DNA of 6,639 bases from an uncultured Chloroflexota bacterium (GTDB taxonomy: Bacteria; Chloroflexota; Dehalococcoidia; UBA3495): positions 1-6,639 of the forward strand of contig CAJWGH010000060.1 in NCBI GenBank assembly GCA_913031095.1, written 5' to 3'. This document shows positions 1 to 5,394 of this stretch, one piece after another (position 1 is the first letter of the stretch; every line of letters begins with the position of its first letter). A model generated the notes under the pieces. That model was not told the DNA's origin, ran no database searches, and worked only from the letters and a program-made list of their open reading frames with translations. The translations under genes and the position numbers were made by a program.

Positions 1-27
1 CGCCGTTTCACACAGGCGCCTATTCAT
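1..27 (-). CDS. Possible 5' end of a leftward gene (partial)
   Basis: An ATG on the reverse strand at 27 opens a frame of nine codons (MNRRLCETA) that runs off the left edge without a stop. It lies about 27 bases downstream of the expected start site of the promoter at 61-89. No good Shine-Dalgarno sequence precedes it, and nine residues are too few to recognise a family. It may instead be untranslated leader of a gene starting further left. Confidence 0.2.
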
Positions 28-60
28 ATCTGACTATCAAGTCGATACGAGTCCTTCTGA

Positions 61-89
61 TTTATAGATCAATGCTTCTATGTTGTCAA
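61..89 (-). promoter_or_regulatory. Sigma-70-like promoter reading leftward out of the window
   Basis: On the reverse strand a perfect TTGACA (84-89) is followed by exactly 17 bases and then TATAAA (61-66, five of six consensus bases). Transcription would start near position 54 and read toward position 1. It cannot serve the VOC gene, which lies upstream of it and is read in the same direction, so it most likely drives a gene outside the window. It is one of the two best-matching promoters here. Confidence 0.5.
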
Positions 90-177
90 TGGATAAAGCA
101 TGATATGCACGGGCCGGAAAAATCAAGGAACAAGGTGGTGACAAGAGGGGAATCCATCATTCCTGATAAACCAGACG

Positions 178-209
178 TTTTGTGCGGAGAAGCTTTTGTG
201 CGGAGAAGC
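178..209. repeat. Perfect 16-base tandem duplication
   Basis: The unit TTTTGTGCGGAGAAGC occurs twice head to tail (178-193 and 194-209). The next three bases (TTT) continue the pattern. It lies 18 bases beyond the VOC stop codon, in otherwise non-coding sequence, so it disrupts no gene. Sixteen is not a multiple of three. It looks like a recent slippage or duplication event; no function is apparent. Confidence 0.85.
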
Positions 210-227
210 TTTATGGAAAAGAGGGTG

Positions 228-581
228 CTAAAGAGGCCTGGCGAAGGACAATTCGTTGGAGTCGGGGTCATCTACGTGGAAGTATCGTTCGCCCCATGGT
301 GCGTCAGCGGGCTGGGTAGAAGGAGAAACGCCGGCCTGGAGCAGCCGTGCGTAAAGGGCGTCCACGTCGTCTACGTGGAAGATCAGACGGCCCCACCAAC
401 TTTGTGTTGCATGGCTGTTCAAGATTAGGTTTAGGTACCCGTCACCCACTTTGAAACTGCTGAACGAAGCAGAAGGCCCGCCGTATAAGACCTCAAGACC
501 GATCATGTTTCGGTAGAAATCAACCGAACGGGCCATATCGGCTACAGCCAGAGTTACTGCGCTGATCGACCGAACGTTCAT
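228..581 (-). CDS. VOC-fold (glyoxalase/bleomycin-resistance-like) protein
   Basis: A 117-residue single-module protein of the vicinal oxygen chelate superfamily. The two beta-alpha-beta-beta-beta halves are recognisable: VTLAVADMARSVDFYRNMIGLEV (about residues 9-31), then LIFHVDDVDALYARLLQAG (66-84) and a closing DPDSNELSF (105-113). Of the usual metal ligands, His69 and Glu110 are present, but the first-strand position normally held by His is Ala8. Metal binding is therefore uncertain, and the protein may bind a ligand rather than catalyse. I use the ATG at 581 because AAGGTGG (587-593) sits 5 bases ahead of it; the GTG at 590 lies inside that ribosome site. It starts 57 bases after the kinase-like gene on the same strand and is probably the last gene of that operon. 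Substrate unknown. Confidence 0.8.
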   Translation of the reverse strand: MNVRSISAVTLAVADMARSVDFYRNMIGLEVLYGGPSASFSSFKVGDGYLNLILNSHATQSWWGRLIFHVDDVDALYARLLQAGVSPSTQPADAPWGERYFHVDDPDSNELSFARPL

Positions 582-638
582 TTTAACCACCTTCGGTGAG
601 CCGGTCAGGCTGGGGTGATTGTCGGCGTCCGGGAACTT

Positions 639-1397
639 CTATCCCTGCCGGCGTCGCCTGCCGCCTGGAAGCCCGGGGTATATCCGTTCCTCCAAGATCC
701 AGTCCAGCCTGCGTTTGAGGGCATCCACCTCTTCATTGGATAGGATGATTACCAGTTCTTTGAGCAGGCTGGGGTGGCTTTCTGTGGATGAACCTAGCCA
801 TCCACGCAGTTGGGTTAACGAGTTCAGCAACCGCTCGGGGATAGGCTCACTGCAGAAGTCCCAGATCACCGTGCGTACTTTCATATCGGAGTGGAATGTC
901 AGTCCGTGATCTATGCTCCAGATCTTGCCGCCGCTCCCCATGAGGAGATGGTTGGCTTTTCGGTCGGTACTGTTGGCGACCAGGTCAAAGCAGGCCACGG
1001 TCCTCAATTGGTCGGCGCACCCACCTTCCATGGTGTAGTAATTCTGCTTTGGGTCGTGTTCTATGAATTGTTGCACAGAGCCGATCCCGTATGGACCATC
1101 ACGAATGATGGTGAAAGGAATCAGGTCCCAGCCGAGAATCTCGCTGAGTAGATAGGCTGCGTATTCACGCTTATATAGGGTGCCGCTGGGAAAATCCCAA
1201 AGAGGTGCTTCGCCTTCCTTGGGCTTGTATATGGCATGGCCTTCGTTCCCGTCCAACTCGATTTTGACTACGAAGGTGTAGTTGGAACCGAGTGGTGTCA
1301 AACGATAGGATACTATCTCGCCGTGGCGGATAATATCAGTGACGGCCGGCCCGGAATTTAAGCCTGAGTTTACGTTGGAACTCAAATCAGAATGCAA
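639..1397 (-). CDS. SCO1664-family (TIGR03843) PI3/4-kinase-like protein
   Basis: About 252 residues, cytoplasmic, with no signal peptide or membrane segment. It matches the SCO1664 family, described as distantly related to phosphatidylinositol 3/4-kinases and found in Actinobacteria and Chloroflexi. Visible kinase-like elements are a glycine-poor N-lobe with AIYKP (candidate ATP-binding Lys58), the family stretch PLWDFPSGTLYKREYAA (65-81), a catalytic-loop-like STDRKANHLL (Asp145, Asn149) and a metal-binding IDHG (Asp163) in place of DFG. The substrate is unknown. The start is uncertain: the TTG at 1397 has only a weak ribosome site, another TTG lies four codons later, and the first 22 or so residues are a low-complexity Ser/Asn/Gly tail before the conserved HGEIVSYRL. 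The C-terminus ends in a short basic run (RRRR). It follows the DUF3090 gene by 56 bases, the same pairing as in Actinobacteria, so co-transcription is likely. Confidence 0.85.
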   Translation of the reverse strand: MHSDLSSNVNSGLNSGPAVTDIIRHGEIVSYRLTPLGSNYTFVVKIELDGNEGHAIYKPKEGEAPLWDFPSGTLYKREYAAYLLSEILGWDLIPFTIIRDGPYGIGSVQQFIEHDPKQNYYTMEGGCADQLRTVACFDLVANSTDRKANHLLMGSGGKIWSIDHGLTFHSDMKVRTVIWDFCSEPIPERLLNSLTQLRGWLGSSTESHPSLLKELVIILSNEEVDALKRRLDWILEERIYPGLPGGRRRRQG

Positions 1398-1453
1398 TCC
1401 AGAACCACAACCCAGATGTGCGGAGACGAATCCCGCCGGGTTGACTTGTCGGG

Positions 1454-2017
1454 TTAGCCTGCTTCTAAGACTGTATGGCCGTTAGCCCTCGGGCAGGCGT
1501 GGCCATCGGGGTTGATGGGTTGGCCACAGAGGAAACAGGTCGGCCTGCCGGCGGCGCAGATCTTCAGGGATTCCTCGCTAAGGACGCTCGCTTGTGTGAT
1601 GGTGATCCAGCAGCCCACAGACTGGATCTCCGGGTCGGAGTCACTGGACTGGGTTTCTTGCTCTTCGACCTCGCGTTCGTAGGCTTGGAGGTAGAAGGCG
1701 TTACTGTCTTGATCGTAACTGAGAAGCATCTGACCCGCCTTGAAGTCGACGGCCAGATCGTCACCTGACCAAGCTTCTTCCCTGAGATCGCTCCCTTTAT
1801 CCCGTTCTTCTTGGGAGAGGCGGCCGACCATGTCTCGCAGATAGACACCCAGTTGGAGAAGCTGTTCTTTTTCCATCCAGATGGAGCACAAGGCGGCACC
1901 GGAGTTGGCTTCCACCTTGAAAGTCCGGTTTCCGGGCTCTCCGAAGGTCACGGCTTCGATGCTCGTAGCCGCACCTAGAGGGTATTTAACTTTCTTCTCT
2001 TCCACGTTCATTATCAT
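1454..2017 (-). CDS. DUF3090 family protein with C-terminal zinc ribbon
   Basis: A 187-residue protein of the DUF3090 family (TIGR03847 type), known as a neighbour of SCO1664-type proteins; its function is not established. The N-terminal family signature is FGEPGNRTF (25-33), followed by SGAALCSIWMEKEQ (39-52). The middle is acidic and variable (about 108-123). The C-terminus has the hallmark AAGRPTCFLCGQPI, with Cys161 and Cys164, then GHACPRANGH with His173, Cys175 and His181; this is probably a small zinc-binding knuckle. The ATG at 2017 gives MIMN; a second ATG at 2011 is equally possible, and neither has a strong ribosome site. It appears to be the first gene of the leftward operon with the kinase-like and VOC genes. 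The phosphomutase that usually completes this trio is not next to it: upstream is a divergent intergenic region. Confidence 0.88.
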   Translation of the reverse strand: MIMNVEEKKVKYPLGAATSIEAVTFGEPGNRTFKVEANSGAALCSIWMEKEQLLQLGVYLRDMVGRLSQEERDKGSDLREEAWSGDDLAVDFKAGQMLLSYDQDSNAFYLQAYEREVEEQETQSSDSDPEIQSVGCWITITQASVLSEESLKICAAGRPTCFLCGQPINPDGHACPRANGHTVLEAG

Positions 2018-2072
2018 AGACGCCGTAGATTACTCGTGGCAAGGGTGAGATATTGGATTGGTTCTCGGTTAC

Positions 2073-2078
2073 TTTATA
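2073..2078 (-). promoter_or_regulatory. Possible -10 box for the DUF3090 operon
   Basis: TATAAA on the reverse strand, about 55 bases before the DUF3090 start, within the 170-base divergent region. No recognisable -35 box lies at the expected distance, so this is a weak assignment from position and AT content. Confidence 0.25.
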
Positions 2079-2100
2079 GGACCATGCCACCCAGAAGAGA

Positions 2101-2181
2101 GACGAGGAGGAGATGGGGATTCTATGTATAATCCCTTCATCAAAGGTGCAGGCAAACAAAAATATTGAATGACGAGGAGGA
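2101..2181 (+). repeat. Direct 11-base repeat containing an AGGAGG ribosome site
   Basis: GACGAGGAGGA occurs at 2101-2111 and again at 2171-2181. The second copy is the ribosome site of the HbpS-like gene. The first copy lies 2 bases ahead of an ATG (2113) that opens a 19-codon frame (MGILCIIPSSKVQANKNIE) whose TGA (2170-2172) overlaps the second copy. Whether the first copy is transcribed depends on which promoter is used. Confidence 0.6.
2127..2132 (+). promoter_or_regulatory. TATAAT -10 box for the HbpS-like gene
   Basis: A perfect TATAAT directly preceded by TG (TGTATAAT) lies 55 bases ahead of the start codon, giving an expected leader of about 49 bases. There is no TTGACA-like sequence 16-18 bases upstream, where the GAGGAG of the repeat lies instead, so recognition would rely on the -10 region. 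If this is the promoter, the 19-codon frame upstream is not made. Confidence 0.4.
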
Positions 2182-2187
2182 ACGCTG

Positions 2188-2598
2188 ATGGCAAAAGGAC
2201 TGACAATGGAACGGGTCCAGGCAGCGATGAAGGCCATGATGGATGAGGCTATGAAGAAGCCCAATGAGCCCATAGCGATGTGTATCGTCGACGCCGCCGG
2301 CAACTTGGAGGCCTACGCCAAGATGGACAATCTTCGGATGTTTAGCCGCCGTCATGCCCAGCGGAAGGCATACACCTCGGCGATGATGGGGATGGATTCG
2401 GTCTCTCACGCTGAGAGGCTGCACAGCGGAGGCCGGAACATAGCCGACCTGGGAGATCCTATGATGACATTCGGCCAAGGAGGCCTGGTTATCATGGAAG
2501 ACGGCGTCATATTGGGCGGAATCGGAGTTGGCGGCTACCCCAGTGGGCAAGCTGATGAAGACATCTCCAGAATCGGCCTTAATGCGATGAACCTCTAA
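2188..2598 (+). CDS. HbpS/GlcG-type (DUF336) heme-binding-like protein
   Basis: A 136-residue protein of the DUF336 'haem-degrading'/GlcG/HbpS family. The fold signature is clear: an N-terminal helix rich in Met and Ala (7-23), then IAMCIVDAAGNLEAYAKMD (29-47), the AQRKAYTSA helix (57-65) and the glycine-rich C-terminal segment GGLVIMEDGVILGGIGVGG (98-116) with a following Asp. Members bind heme or small ligands, or are accessory proteins in catabolic operons; the biochemical role here cannot be read from sequence. No signal peptide is seen, so it is probably cytoplasmic, unlike secreted Streptomyces HbpS. The ATG is supported by a perfect AGGAGG (2175-2180) 7 bases ahead. The gene stands alone, divergent from the DUF3090 operon and closed by a strong hairpin 24 bases after its stop. 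Confidence 0.85.
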   Translation: MAKGLTMERVQAAMKAMMDEAMKKPNEPIAMCIVDAAGNLEAYAKMDNLRMFSRRHAQRKAYTSAMMGMDSVSHAERLHSGGRNIADLGDPMMTFGQGGLVIMEDGVILGGIGVGGYPSGQADEDISRIGLNAMNL

Positions 2599-2621
2599 CG
2601 GTTATCGGCGTCCAGCTAGGA

Positions 2622-2669
2622 AAGAACAAGGGCCGCACCCTTCACCAGAAGGGTGCGGCCCTTGTTCTT
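2622..2669 (+). terminator. Perfect 22-bp hairpin after the HbpS-like gene
   Basis: Arms 2622-2643 and 2648-2669 are fully complementary around an ACCA loop. The stem is GC-rich in the centre (GGGCCGCACCC). No run of T follows, although the outer part of the 3' arm reads CTTGTTCTT. It lies just past the stop of the rightward gene and is about 190 bases from the end of the leftward RidA gene, so it could stop transcription from both sides. Intrinsic termination without a U-tract is uncertain; the hairpin may instead protect the 3' end of the mRNA. Confidence 0.65.
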
Positions 2670-2860
2670 AAAAGATAGGGATTCTCAGATCAAGGAATAC
2701 ATTTTGGTGTCGCTAACAGTCTTCCTTGGCGGGTATTGAAGCGGTCCTACGGTCGATATCAGATATATCGCAGGGACGATAGGCATGGTTGGCTGTACTG
2801 GTTTCCTAGGTTACGGAAGTATTGGGATACAAGTAAGGACGCACTCCAGTAAGGATTGTT
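2670..2860. other. Non-coding gap with no recognised element
   Basis: This stretch between the hairpin and the RidA stop has no convincing reading frame on either strand. The only structure seen is a small inverted repeat, CGATAT (2754-2759) and ATATCG (2765-2770), and a short repeated AGTAAGGA near 2833-2855. Neither resembles a terminator for the leftward RidA transcript. Confidence 0.5.
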
Positions 2861-3310
2861 TTAATTCTCGACCTCGATGATCATCTCGATCTCGATGCAA
2901 GCCTGATTAGGCAGTGATCCCATTCCTACTGCCGACCTGGCGTGGGCGCCGGCGGCTCCATAGAGCTCGCTGAGAAGGTCCGTGGCGCCGTTTGCCACCT
3001 GGGGCTGCTGGCCGAAGTCGGGCAGGCAGTTGACCATGCAGAGTAGCTTGGCCACCTGTTTCACTTTGTCCAGATCGCCGATCACCGCTTTCACGTCGGC
3101 TAAACAGGCTAGCATCGCCTGCTTTGCTCCCTCGTATCCCTGCTCGACGCTAATGTCAGCGCCCAGCTTGCCCCTGAAGTCGGCGCCCGGTGTATGCCCG
3201 CCTACGAATAGGAGATTGCCAACCTTGACTGCTCCAGCGCGGCCGGGAGGAGGAGTCCCGGTGGTGGGCAACTCCAGTCCCATGGATTTAAGTTTGTTCT
3301 CTACTTCCAT
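2861..3310 (-). CDS. RidA family (YjgF/YER057c/UK114) protein, long form
   Basis: A 149-residue protein of the Rid superfamily, longer than E. coli RidA (about 128), with the extra N-terminal ENKLKSMGLELPT typical of the long YjgF-like group. Core motifs are VKVGNLLFVGGHTPG (28-42), ISVEQGYEGAKQAMLACLADVKAVIGDLDKV (53-83) and HARSAVGMGSLP (123-134). Arg125 aligns with the catalytic arginine (Arg105 in E. coli RidA), and Glu140/Glu142 lie in the IEIEMI strand. Imine/enamine hydrolysis is therefore chemically possible, although this subgroup's substrates are not defined. It probably forms a trimer in the cytoplasm. The ATG at 3310 is chosen because AGGAG (3318-3322) is 7 bases ahead; an upstream GTG at 3337 would put that site inside the gene. 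It is divergent from the amidohydrolase gene, 169 bases away, and shares its control region. Confidence 0.9.
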   Translation of the reverse strand: MEVENKLKSMGLELPTTGTPPPGRAGAVKVGNLLFVGGHTPGADFRGKLGADISVEQGYEGAKQAMLACLADVKAVIGDLDKVKQVAKLLCMVNCLPDFGQQPQVANGATDLLSELYGAAGAHARSAVGMGSLPNQACIEIEMIIEVEN

Positions 3311-3337
3311 TTTGATACTCCTAGAATCTTGAATCAC

Positions 3338-3349
3338 CAGGCCGGCCTG
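3338..3349. promoter_or_regulatory. 12-bp perfect palindrome in the RidA leader
   Basis: CAGGCCGGCCTG reads the same on both strands. It lies 28 bases ahead of the RidA ATG and downstream of the TATAAT at 3376-3381, so it would be in the RidA leader or early transcribed region. It could be an operator, but a GC-rich 12-mer palindrome can also arise by chance. Confidence 0.3.
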
Positions 3350-3375
3350 AACTGCGCCGGAGCTGGGTTCGAGGG

Positions 3376-3381
3376 ATTATA
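3376..3381 (-). promoter_or_regulatory. TATAAT -10 box for the RidA gene
   Basis: A perfect TATAAT on the reverse strand, about 65 bases ahead of the chosen RidA ATG, giving an expected leader near 58 bases. No good -35 hexamer is found 16-18 bases upstream. The position between divergent genes and the full match support it as the RidA promoter. Confidence 0.4.
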
Positions 3382-3417
3382 GCGGAGGAACGCCTTGGGA
3401 AGTGTAGTGGGGTCCCT

Positions 3418-3436
3418 TGTTTCGTCACCCGAAACA
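3418..3436. promoter_or_regulatory. Operator-like inverted repeat between the divergent genes
   Basis: Seven-base arms TGTTTCG (3418-3424) and CGAAACA (3430-3436) flank a 5-base spacer. The 19-base dyad lies 43 bases ahead of the amidohydrolase ATG and about 37 bases upstream of the RidA -10 box. The size and placement suit a dimeric repressor or activator site that could control both genes, but no regulator gene is in the window. Confidence 0.4.
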
Positions 3437-3479
3437 GTATGGTAGGCTGGTCGATGCATTCCCACCAGGAGCTATAACC

Positions 3480-4304
3480 ATGATTATCGACACCCATACC
3501 CACGTGGTCAGTAGTGATAAAACGAAACACCCACTGGATCCTGGCGCGCGAGGTTGGTCTACCGAGGTAAGCAACGATGTCGAGAACCTCATTAAAGAGA
3601 TGGACGCGGCTGGTGTTGAATGCGCCACGTTGGTGCAACCGAATGCCACTTATGGCCTGGACAACTCTTACCAGTGCGACAGTGCCCAGATGTATGCCCC
3701 GCGAACAGTATCAGTAGGCATACTGGACCCAGCCGCAGATGACGCTGCGGACAAACTCTCTTACTGGACCAACGAGCACGGCATGGTCGGAGTTCGCCTC
3801 CAGAGCCAAGCCGATCCCGATGACTCACGCTGCGATGCCATCTGGCAACGTGCTGACGAACTAGGCGTCCCTATCTCCATTGGAGGCGGCGGCCAACCCG
3901 GAAAGGTCGACGCCATGCGGAACATAGGCCGCCGCTATCCTAACGTCCTATTTGCCCCCGACCATTTTGCGGGATGGAGCGGATCTGAAGAAAAAACAGC
4001 AATGACAGTGGCTTTGGAAGCCCTGGCCGAACTCCCAAATGCCCACCTACGAATCTCCAGCACCAGCCTTGGCCCCTACGGCGACCTGTCTGACCAAGAG
4101 AAAGACCTATTCCGGCGTGTTTTTGAAGCCTTCACCCCACAGCGAATCATGTGGGGCTCCAACTTCCCGTCCTCTCGTGACGGCGGTTACGTAGGCCAGG
4201 TGAAGCTCGGACAGACTGCCTTGCCCTGGTTATCAGCTGAAGGTCAAGAATGGGTCATGGGTAAGTCTGCTCACAAGCTGTGGCCGATGCTGAAAGCCGC
4301 ATAA
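3480..4304 (+). CDS. Amidohydrolase family (COG3618-like) TIM-barrel hydrolase
   Basis: A 274-residue protein of the amidohydrolase-2/COG3618 group, which includes lactonases such as LigI and decarboxylases such as ACMSD. It begins with the first-strand metal motif IDTHTH (Asp4, His6, His8). Later barrel strands are VGVRLQ (103-108), PISIGG (131-136), LFAPDHFAGW (157-166, His162) and RIMWGSNFP (222-230). The last motif has Asn228 where classical members have the catalytic or metal-binding Asp; the same GSNFP form is familiar in COG3618 proteins. No signal peptide, so cytoplasmic. The ATG at 3480 has AGGAG (3467-3471) 8 bases ahead and starts directly at the barrel; the longer frame from a TTG at 3417 is not supported. 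It is divergent from RidA and convergent with the dioxygenase/MBL operon. A carboxylic acid or lactone substrate is plausible; the actual one is unknown. Confidence 0.87.
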   Translation: MIIDTHTHVVSSDKTKHPLDPGARGWSTEVSNDVENLIKEMDAAGVECATLVQPNATYGLDNSYQCDSAQMYAPRTVSVGILDPAADDAADKLSYWTNEHGMVGVRLQSQADPDDSRCDAIWQRADELGVPISIGGGGQPGKVDAMRNIGRRYPNVLFAPDHFAGWSGSEEKTAMTVALEALAELPNAHLRISSTSLGPYGDLSDQEKDLFRRVFEAFTPQRIMWGSNFPSSRDGGYVGQVKLGQTALPWLSAEGQEWVMGKSAHKLWPMLKAA

Positions 4305-4337
4305 TCGCGGTACTTCTGTAACGCACTATTAGGCGAT

Positions 4338-4368
4338 GGAAACCGGTCCCATACTCGCCGGTCTTTCC
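4338..4368 (+). terminator. Imperfect hairpin after the amidohydrolase gene
   Basis: GGAA plus ACCGG (4338-4346) pair with CCGGT (4358-4362) and TTCC (4365-4368), with a 2-base bulge and an 11-base loop. It begins 33 bases past the stop codon. There is no T-run, so it is a weak terminator candidate. Confidence 0.25.
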
Positions 4369-4486
4369 GTAGCGAACCTACCTGGTTAATTACCAGAGAC
4401 CTTCTTGGTCTGCCCGAACATTCCGCCGGCGTCCGAATCAATTTTGCGACGCTCTTCCTGTTAGCTGATTTCTTGTCTATGAACCC

Positions 4487-4511
4487 ATGAACAGCGGGGC
4501 TGTTTGTTCAT
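4487..4511. terminator. Hairpin between convergent genes, possible bidirectional terminator
   Basis: Two mutually exclusive stems are possible: AACAGC/GCTGTT around a GGG loop (4490-4504), followed by TGTTC, or the outer ATGAACA/TGTTCAT (4487-4493 and 4505-4511). It lies 15 bases beyond the MBL-hydrolase stop on the leftward strand and well past the amidohydrolase stop, where a terminator is expected. The stems are short, which limits confidence. Confidence 0.35.
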
Positions 4512-4525
4512 CAGCCGAATCTCTG

Positions 4526-5347
4526 TTAGCTGTCGACAGTGATCTGATGTAGGTCGGTGGCGGCAGTGATGGGGCCGTTGTAGTGTTTCTTGGCGTCGTC
4601 CAGGAGCGGTTGAGAGTTGTCGTGATAACTTGAGTCCAGATGGGTTAGGATCAGCTCGGCGACTCCAGCTTGGGCGGCAGAACGGGCCGCTTCTCCGGCA
4701 GTGGAGTGGCCTCGGTTCCTGGCGTAGTCACTCTCTTCGTCGGTCCGTAATGCCTCATGGATCAGAAGCCGCGCGCCCTTGGACGCCTCTACCAGCTCCG
4801 GGTTGTAGCGGGTATCTCCCGAGAAGACCACCGACATGCCGCCGGATTCTACCTTCCAGCCCACAGCACCTGATATATGGTCGGCGGGGAAGCAGGAAGC
4901 GGTGGTGGCCGGCCCTAGTGTTATCTTTTGATCTGTCTTTACGACATGCCAGCGCATAACTTCGCGCCCATCGGAGTTCTTGGCCCATTCGTTGTTGACT
5001 TCGGAGATGTTTAGGTGGCTGGCGACACACATCTTCTGCGCCCACTCAAGGGATTCGTCTGTAAGGTAAACATCCAAAGGCGGTGCATCTTGTCGTTCTA
5101 GGGCCCGACTGAATTGGATGAATAAAAGGCCCGACATATGGTCCGGGTGGTGATGGGAAAGTAGAACCGTGTCGAAGTCGGCAACCGACATTCCCAGCTT
5201 TGACGCGTTGCGCGCAACGGAATTTCCAGAACTGGTGTCGATAAGTAGCTTGGTGCCGTCGTCACAGTCGTAGACCATGGCGGAATGAGCTCGGTTGGTT
5301 GAGCTCCCGGACCCCGTGCCAAGGAAGCTGATCATCATCTCGGGCAT
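4526..5347 (-). CDS. MBL-fold metallo-hydrolase, RNase Z/arylsulfatase-like
   Basis: A 273-residue metallo-beta-lactamase-fold hydrolase of the COG1234 (RNase Z/arylsulfatase AtsA) type. The two-metal site is complete: LLSHHHPDH (His65, His67, Asp69, His70), ADHISG (His157), FSGDTRYN (Asp178) and ILTHLDSS (His236). RNase Z-like extras are ISFLGTGSG at the start, LLIHEA (194-199) and GHSTAGEAA (213-221). I do not see a clear tRNA-binding exosite arm, and its gene follows a ring-cleaving dioxygenase, so a small-molecule ester, sulfate or lactone substrate is more likely than tRNA; this is inference. The ATG at 5347 has GAGGA (5355-5359) 7 bases ahead. A GTG at 5398 overlaps the upstream stop as GTGA and would add 17 atypical residues. 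It is translated after, and probably co-transcribed with, the bicupin gene. Confidence 0.88.
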   Translation of the reverse strand: MPEMMISFLGTGSGSSTNRAHSAMVYDCDDGTKLLIDTSSGNSVARNASKLGMSVADFDTVLLSHHHPDHMSGLLFIQFSRALERQDAPPLDVYLTDESLEWAQKMCVASHLNISEVNNEWAKNSDGREVMRWHVVKTDQKITLGPATTASCFPADHISGAVGWKVESGGMSVVFSGDTRYNPELVEASKGARLLIHEALRTDEESDYARNRGHSTAGEAARSAAQAGVAELILTHLDSSYHDNSQPLLDDAKKHYNGPITAATDLHQITVDS

Positions 5348-5394
5348 CTGGTTGTCCTCGGAAAAATAGAACGGATAAAGAGTTTGCCTGGCTA

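Noticed and set aside
178..209. Possible CRISPR repeat
   Set aside because: The two copies abut with no spacer, and there are only two.
72..428. Rightward 118-codon frame
   Set aside because: More than half of it is antisense to the VOC gene, it resembles no family, and it has no ribosome site.
1475..1768. Rightward 97-codon frame
   Set aside because: Entirely antisense to the DUF3090 gene, whose zinc-ribbon and family motifs are clear.
2140..2550. Leftward 136-codon frame opposite the HbpS-like gene
   Set aside because: It is antisense to a gene with a perfect ribosome site and a clear DUF336 signature; its own translation resembles no family.
2754..2770. Inverted repeat CGATAT/ATATCG in the gap before RidA
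   Set aside because: Six AT-rich base pairs in a non-coding gap are expected by chance, and no promoter lies nearby.
3311..3337. N-terminal extension of RidA from a GTG
   Set aside because: It places the AGGAG ribosome site inside the coding region, and the added nine residues are not typical of the family.
3361..3385. GGTTCGAG resembling a tRNA T-loop
   Set aside because: No matching T-stem, anticodon arm or acceptor stem can be formed around it.
3417..3479. N-terminal extension of the amidohydrolase from a TTG
   Set aside because: The ATG at 3480 has AGGAG 8 bases ahead and starts at the first barrel strand; the extension would run through the operator-like dyad.
4397..4411. Small hairpin AGACC/GGTCT
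   Set aside because: A five-base stem without a U-tract is too weak to call a terminator.
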